Positions 61,554-64,000 of a DNA stretch of 64,000 bases are shown piece after piece. A model generated the notes under the pieces. It was not told the DNA's origin, made no database searches, and was given only the letters and a program-made list of their open reading frames with translations. The stretch comes from Streptomyces sp. NBC_01478 (GTDB lineage Bacteria > Actinomycetota > Actinomycetes > Streptomycetales > Streptomycetaceae), in assembly GCF_036227225.1 (NCBI RefSeq), contig NZ_CP109444.1, positions 7,669,501 to 7,733,500 on the forward strand, given 5' to 3'. Within the stretch, counting starts at the first letter, position 1, and every line of letters starts with the position of its first letter. The position numbers were made by a program, and so were the translations under genes.

Positions 61554-62357
61554 ATGAGTGGACTACGCGTCGTACCGACCTGGCGCCATGGTCAGGAACG
61601 GCTGTACGTCTGTCACACGGACGGAAGGAACGTCGCCTGGTACGACAGGGAGGCGGCCCGGATCAACCTGCTGAGCGAGGACCGCAGAGAGGACGTGCTG
61701 CACGCCCTCGGTCCCTTCCTCACCGGACCGGTCACGGTGGGCCCGCCACCGGTGCCGACCCCCGCGGAACTCGCGCGGCTCACCCTCCACCCGGACGACG
61801 ACCTCGCCCCCAACCGCCCCGGCGAGGCCCTCCACATGGCCCTCGACCGCGACCCGGGCCCACAGCACCGGCTCCGCCCCGACCAGCGCCGCCGCGCCCT
61901 GACCGCCGAACAGGCGGTGGGCGAGGCCCTGGACGATCTCGACGGCGCGGGCTGGCACGCCCTCCACTCGATCCCGCTCCCCGGCGGCGACCGCCTCCAC
62001 CACCTGGTGATCGGCCCCGGCGGCCTCTTCGCCCTGCACACGCTGTACGCCCGCAAACAACGCGTCCAGATCGCCGACCCCATGGTCACCCTGGGCCGCC
62101 GCGACCCCCTCCCACTGCTCCGCCGAGTCCGCTCCGACGCGGCCCGCGCCTCCTACGCCCTCACCGCCGAGGTCCACCCGGTCCTCGCCCTGTCCGGCCC
62201 TACGACCGTCACGGTCACCACTCCGCTCCGCGAGGTCCGCGTACTCCAGGACACGGAACTGTCCGGACTGGCAAGGGAGGGCGGGGTGTTGAAGCCGGCG
62301 GATGTCGAGGCGTTGCACGCGATGGCGAGGGACCGGCATACCTGGGGGAGGGTGTGA
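61554..62357 (+). CDS. NERD (nuclease-related) domain protein
   Basis: This 267-residue protein has a C-terminal NERD-like domain. The strand/helix pattern TAEQAVGEALDDLDGAGWHAL and HHLVIGPGGLFALHTLYARK is typical, with the acidic-Lys nuclease pattern partly kept (no complete ExK triad can be confirmed by eye). The N-terminal ~110 residues are unique (VVPTWRHGQERLYVCHTDGR). It starts at ATG 61554, divergent from the phosphatase. The function is unknown; NERD proteins may act on nucleic acids. Confidence 0.75.
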   Translation: MSGLRVVPTWRHGQERLYVCHTDGRNVAWYDREAARINLLSEDRREDVLHALGPFLTGPVTVGPPPVPTPAELARLTLHPDDDLAPNRPGEALHMALDRDPGPQHRLRPDQRRRALTAEQAVGEALDDLDGAGWHALHSIPLPGGDRLHHLVIGPGGLFALHTLYARKQRVQIADPMVTLGRRDPLPLLRRVRSDAARASYALTAEVHPVLALSGPTTVTVTTPLREVRVLQDTELSGLAREGGVLKPADVEALHAMARDRHTWGRV

Positions 62358-62358
62358 G

Positions 62359-63663
62359 CTACTTCAGCGGCCTGAAGTAGTGGGCGAGCGCGAGATCACC
62401 GATACGCGTGCCGATCCGGTTGGCGACGATGTCGCTCGTGCGGAAGTGGATCCCGCCCCAGACCCGGGCGTTGATCACGTCCTGGTCGTAGGCGGCCGCG
62501 GTCGTGTATGTACGGGTGGTGCCCGTCACGGCGGACGAGATACGGAAGTCGATGTCACCGCCGGTCAGGCGGGACAGGACGCGCATCGCCGCGCCGTCGT
62601 TGGTGCAGTGACCGCTCATGTAGTCCGGGTAGGGCGGCGTGTCGAGCAGCGGTACCCAGGACGGGTCCGGTGCGGTGGCCGGGTTGCCGTCGGTGTCGGC
62701 CAGCTGGATCGCGGTGATGGGGCGCCACTGGCCGTAGGTCAGTTTGGTGTTCCACGCGGTGATCGAGGCGTCCGCCGTTGCCGTGCCCACGGCCGCGAAC
62801 AGGCGGGCCGCGTCCACGAGGCCCAGCCCGTGGCGGGTGGTGTAGCCACGGAGGGAGGCCTGGAACTGCACAGGCAGCACGTCACCGAAGAACAGCCCGG
62901 TCTCGGTCTGCGCGGCGGTCCGCGCCGAGCCGGTCTTCGCTCCCATGGCCTTCACCTCGGCGAAGTCCCTGGCGTACCGCTTCGAAGTGAGCTTGGGCGG
63001 TGGTCCCGGCCGTAGCTGATCCGGCGAGTCGAGCAGCATCGGCCGGACCTTCGCGAGCCACGGCACGGCCATCGGGGCGTTGGCGGGCGGGGTGGGCCGC
63101 CAGACGCCGGGCGCGGGCGGCTTGTCGAACGCGACCGGGGCACCGCGCCCGTCGTTCTCGCGCAGCTGCACGATCCTCGCGGCGGCCCGCTCGCCGAAGG
63201 CGACGCCCTGGTTCTCGGCCGTCCCGTCGGGGATCTTGGCGAGGGAGGCGGTGTAGGCGGCGTCGAGCCGGGCCTGTGAGGCCGGGAAGTAGGTGAGCAG
63301 GATGCGGTGGGCGGCGGCCGCGGCGGCGGCCTCCGGGGAGGCGGAACGGGGCCCGCGCTCGTGCCACTTGTACTCGGTGTAGCGGCCTTCGATGCCGACG
63401 ACCGCGTTGTAGACGGCGGCCGAGACGAAGCCGTACCAGAGGGACTGCTCGGCTCCGGGACGCTTGGCGTCGCCGTTGACCGTGGCTACGGCGGTCTCGC
63501 TCCAGTCGGTGATCACCTCGGCGTTCGCGGCGGGTGCGGAAGCCGCGGCGGCGGTCGGGGCCCAGGGCACGGCGCCCAGGGTCAGGACCGTCAGGCCGAC
63601 GAGGAGGCTGCGGCGGACGGTGCGGGAACGTGGTGCTGTCAATCCATGCTGGTCCTTACTCAT
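62359..63663 (-). CDS. Vanadium-dependent haloperoxidase-family (PAP2-superfamily) secreted protein
   Basis: This 434-residue exported protein has a Tat-like N terminus (SRTVRRSLLVGLTVLTLGAV). The C-terminal third has vanadate/phosphate-binding elements of the PAP2 superfamily: LTYGQWRPITA (Lys/Arg), DYMSGHCTNDG (Ser-Gly-His) and GGIHFRTSD (the second His). This set is that of vanadium-dependent haloperoxidases and related phosphatases; VHPO-type halide oxidation or phosphatase activity is possible. The start is ATG 63663. Confidence 0.85.
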   Translation of the reverse strand: MSKDQHGLTAPRSRTVRRSLLVGLTVLTLGAVPWAPTAAAASAPAANAEVITDWSETAVATVNGDAKRPGAEQSLWYGFVSAAVYNAVVGIEGRYTEYKWHERGPRSASPEAAAAAAAHRILLTYFPASQARLDAAYTASLAKIPDGTAENQGVAFGERAAARIVQLRENDGRGAPVAFDKPPAPGVWRPTPPANAPMAVPWLAKVRPMLLDSPDQLRPGPPPKLTSKRYARDFAEVKAMGAKTGSARTAAQTETGLFFGDVLPVQFQASLRGYTTRHGLGLVDAARLFAAVGTATADASITAWNTKLTYGQWRPITAIQLADTDGNPATAPDPSWVPLLDTPPYPDYMSGHCTNDGAAMRVLSRLTGGDIDFRISSAVTGTTRTYTTAAAYDQDVINARVWGGIHFRTSDIVANRIGTRIGDLALAHYFRPLK

Positions 63664-63754
63664 GGGTAACCCCCTTGGGTTTCTTGGTTGGGCCAAGAGT
63701 GGACCTGCCGCCGGACGGACCGGGGAATTCCGCGATTTGGTCAGCCCGCTGAAC

Positions 63755-64000
63755 TCAGGGCAGTGGAGCGGCGCGCTCCGGGCCGAGGAGCGGGGCGAGC
63801 AGATCACCGTGATCCCGCAGGCGGGGGCCCATGTCCGGGGCTAGGAGGGCGAGTTGGCGAGGGGAACGGCACGCCTCGATCTCTTCCCAGGTCACAGGTG
63901 CGGAGACGGTCGGCTCGGACCGCGCCCGCAACGTGTACGGCGTAGCCGTCGTCTTCCGCGCAGCGTTCTGGCTCCAGTCGACGAACACCTTCCCCGGCCG
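63755..64000 (-). CDS. LigD-type DNA primase/polymerase, C-terminal end (truncated by window)
   Basis: Only the last ~81 residues are visible; the frame runs off the right edge, beginning RPGKVFVDWSQNAARKTT and ending in PDMGPRLRDHGDLLAPLLG. KVFVDWSQN and PVTWEEIEACRSP are characteristic of the eukaryotic-type primase/polymerase domain of LigD, used in non-homologous end joining and related repair. The start and N terminus lie outside the window. This is a reading of one end only. Confidence 0.8.
   Translation of the reverse strand, partial: RPGKVFVDWSQNAARKTTATPYTLRARSEPTVSAPVTWEEIEACRSPRQLALLAPDMGPRLRDHGDLLAPLLGPERAAPLP

Noticed and set aside
1..64000. CRISPR array, tRNA, rRNA, insertion sequence or prophage
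   Set aside because: No regularly spaced direct repeats, cloverleaf, transposase or integrase was recognised on reading.

Overview
The window is high-GC actinobacterial DNA, almost certainly a Streptomyces core-chromosome segment. The reasons are the strong third-position G/C bias, GTG/TTG starts, ATGA/GTGA/TTGA gene overlaps, a nickel superoxide dismutase pair, a conservon (CvnABCD), a fused 2-oxoglutarate dehydrogenase, mycothiol-type enzymes and short intergenic repeats that I recognise from streptomycetes. From memory only, the order encapsulin-like protein / sodN-sodX / malic enzyme / kgd / two-component pair / lon resembles the SCO52xx-SCO53xx region of S. coelicolor. No tRNA, rRNA, CRISPR array, insertion sequence or prophage was seen.

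Layout. 0-2.5 kb: the tail of a Na+/H+ antiporter, a PLP desulfhydrase/deaminase-like enzyme and a peptidoglycan amidase. 2.7-5.4 kb: a Family 2B encapsulin shell gene (HK97 fold plus cNMP-binding domain, EshA/EshB type), followed by a polyprenyl diphosphate synthase that looks like its cargo. 5.5-12.3 kb: small enzymes and regulators, including sodN/sodX and a SigE-type ECF sigma factor with a membrane-anchored partner. 12.4-15.1 kb: a polar amino-acid ABC importer. 15.6-21.8 kb: malic enzyme, an oxidoreductase, a small HTH/Clp-N stress operon and a DUF4097-PadR operon.

21.9-29.6 kb holds the most unusual system: TCAD1 protein, trypsin-VMAP-C protein, MoxR ATPase and a 1418-residue SAV_2336(vWA)-TIR-like-NB-ARC-trypsin-like-VMAP-C fusion, with genes overlapping or closely spaced. 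The first protease has an intact His/Asp/Ser triad. In the fusion protein the nucleophile is Ala and the triad Asp is Glu, so it looks like a pseudoprotease. This matches the known vWA-MoxR-VMAP class of predicted conflict systems, but the fusion architecture is not one I know.

29.7-43.1 kb: kgd, a sensor kinase/response regulator pair, a spermidine-synthase-like protein, a rhomboid-like protein, small genes, a DUF5753 relic and lon with a HAIR-like HspR operator. 43.2-50.5 kb: MarR, a PP2C-like phosphatase and a conservon operon ending in an FAD monooxygenase. 50.5-64 kb: an NlpC/P60 hydrolase, TetR, an AurF-type diiron oxygenase, DUF1062, DUF3291, an FtsW/PBP2 pair, an SH3 protein, a lipoprotein/sensor kinase pair, a tyrosine phosphatase, a NERD protein, a vanadium haloperoxidase-family protein and the 3' end of a LigD-type primase/polymerase gene that runs out of the window.
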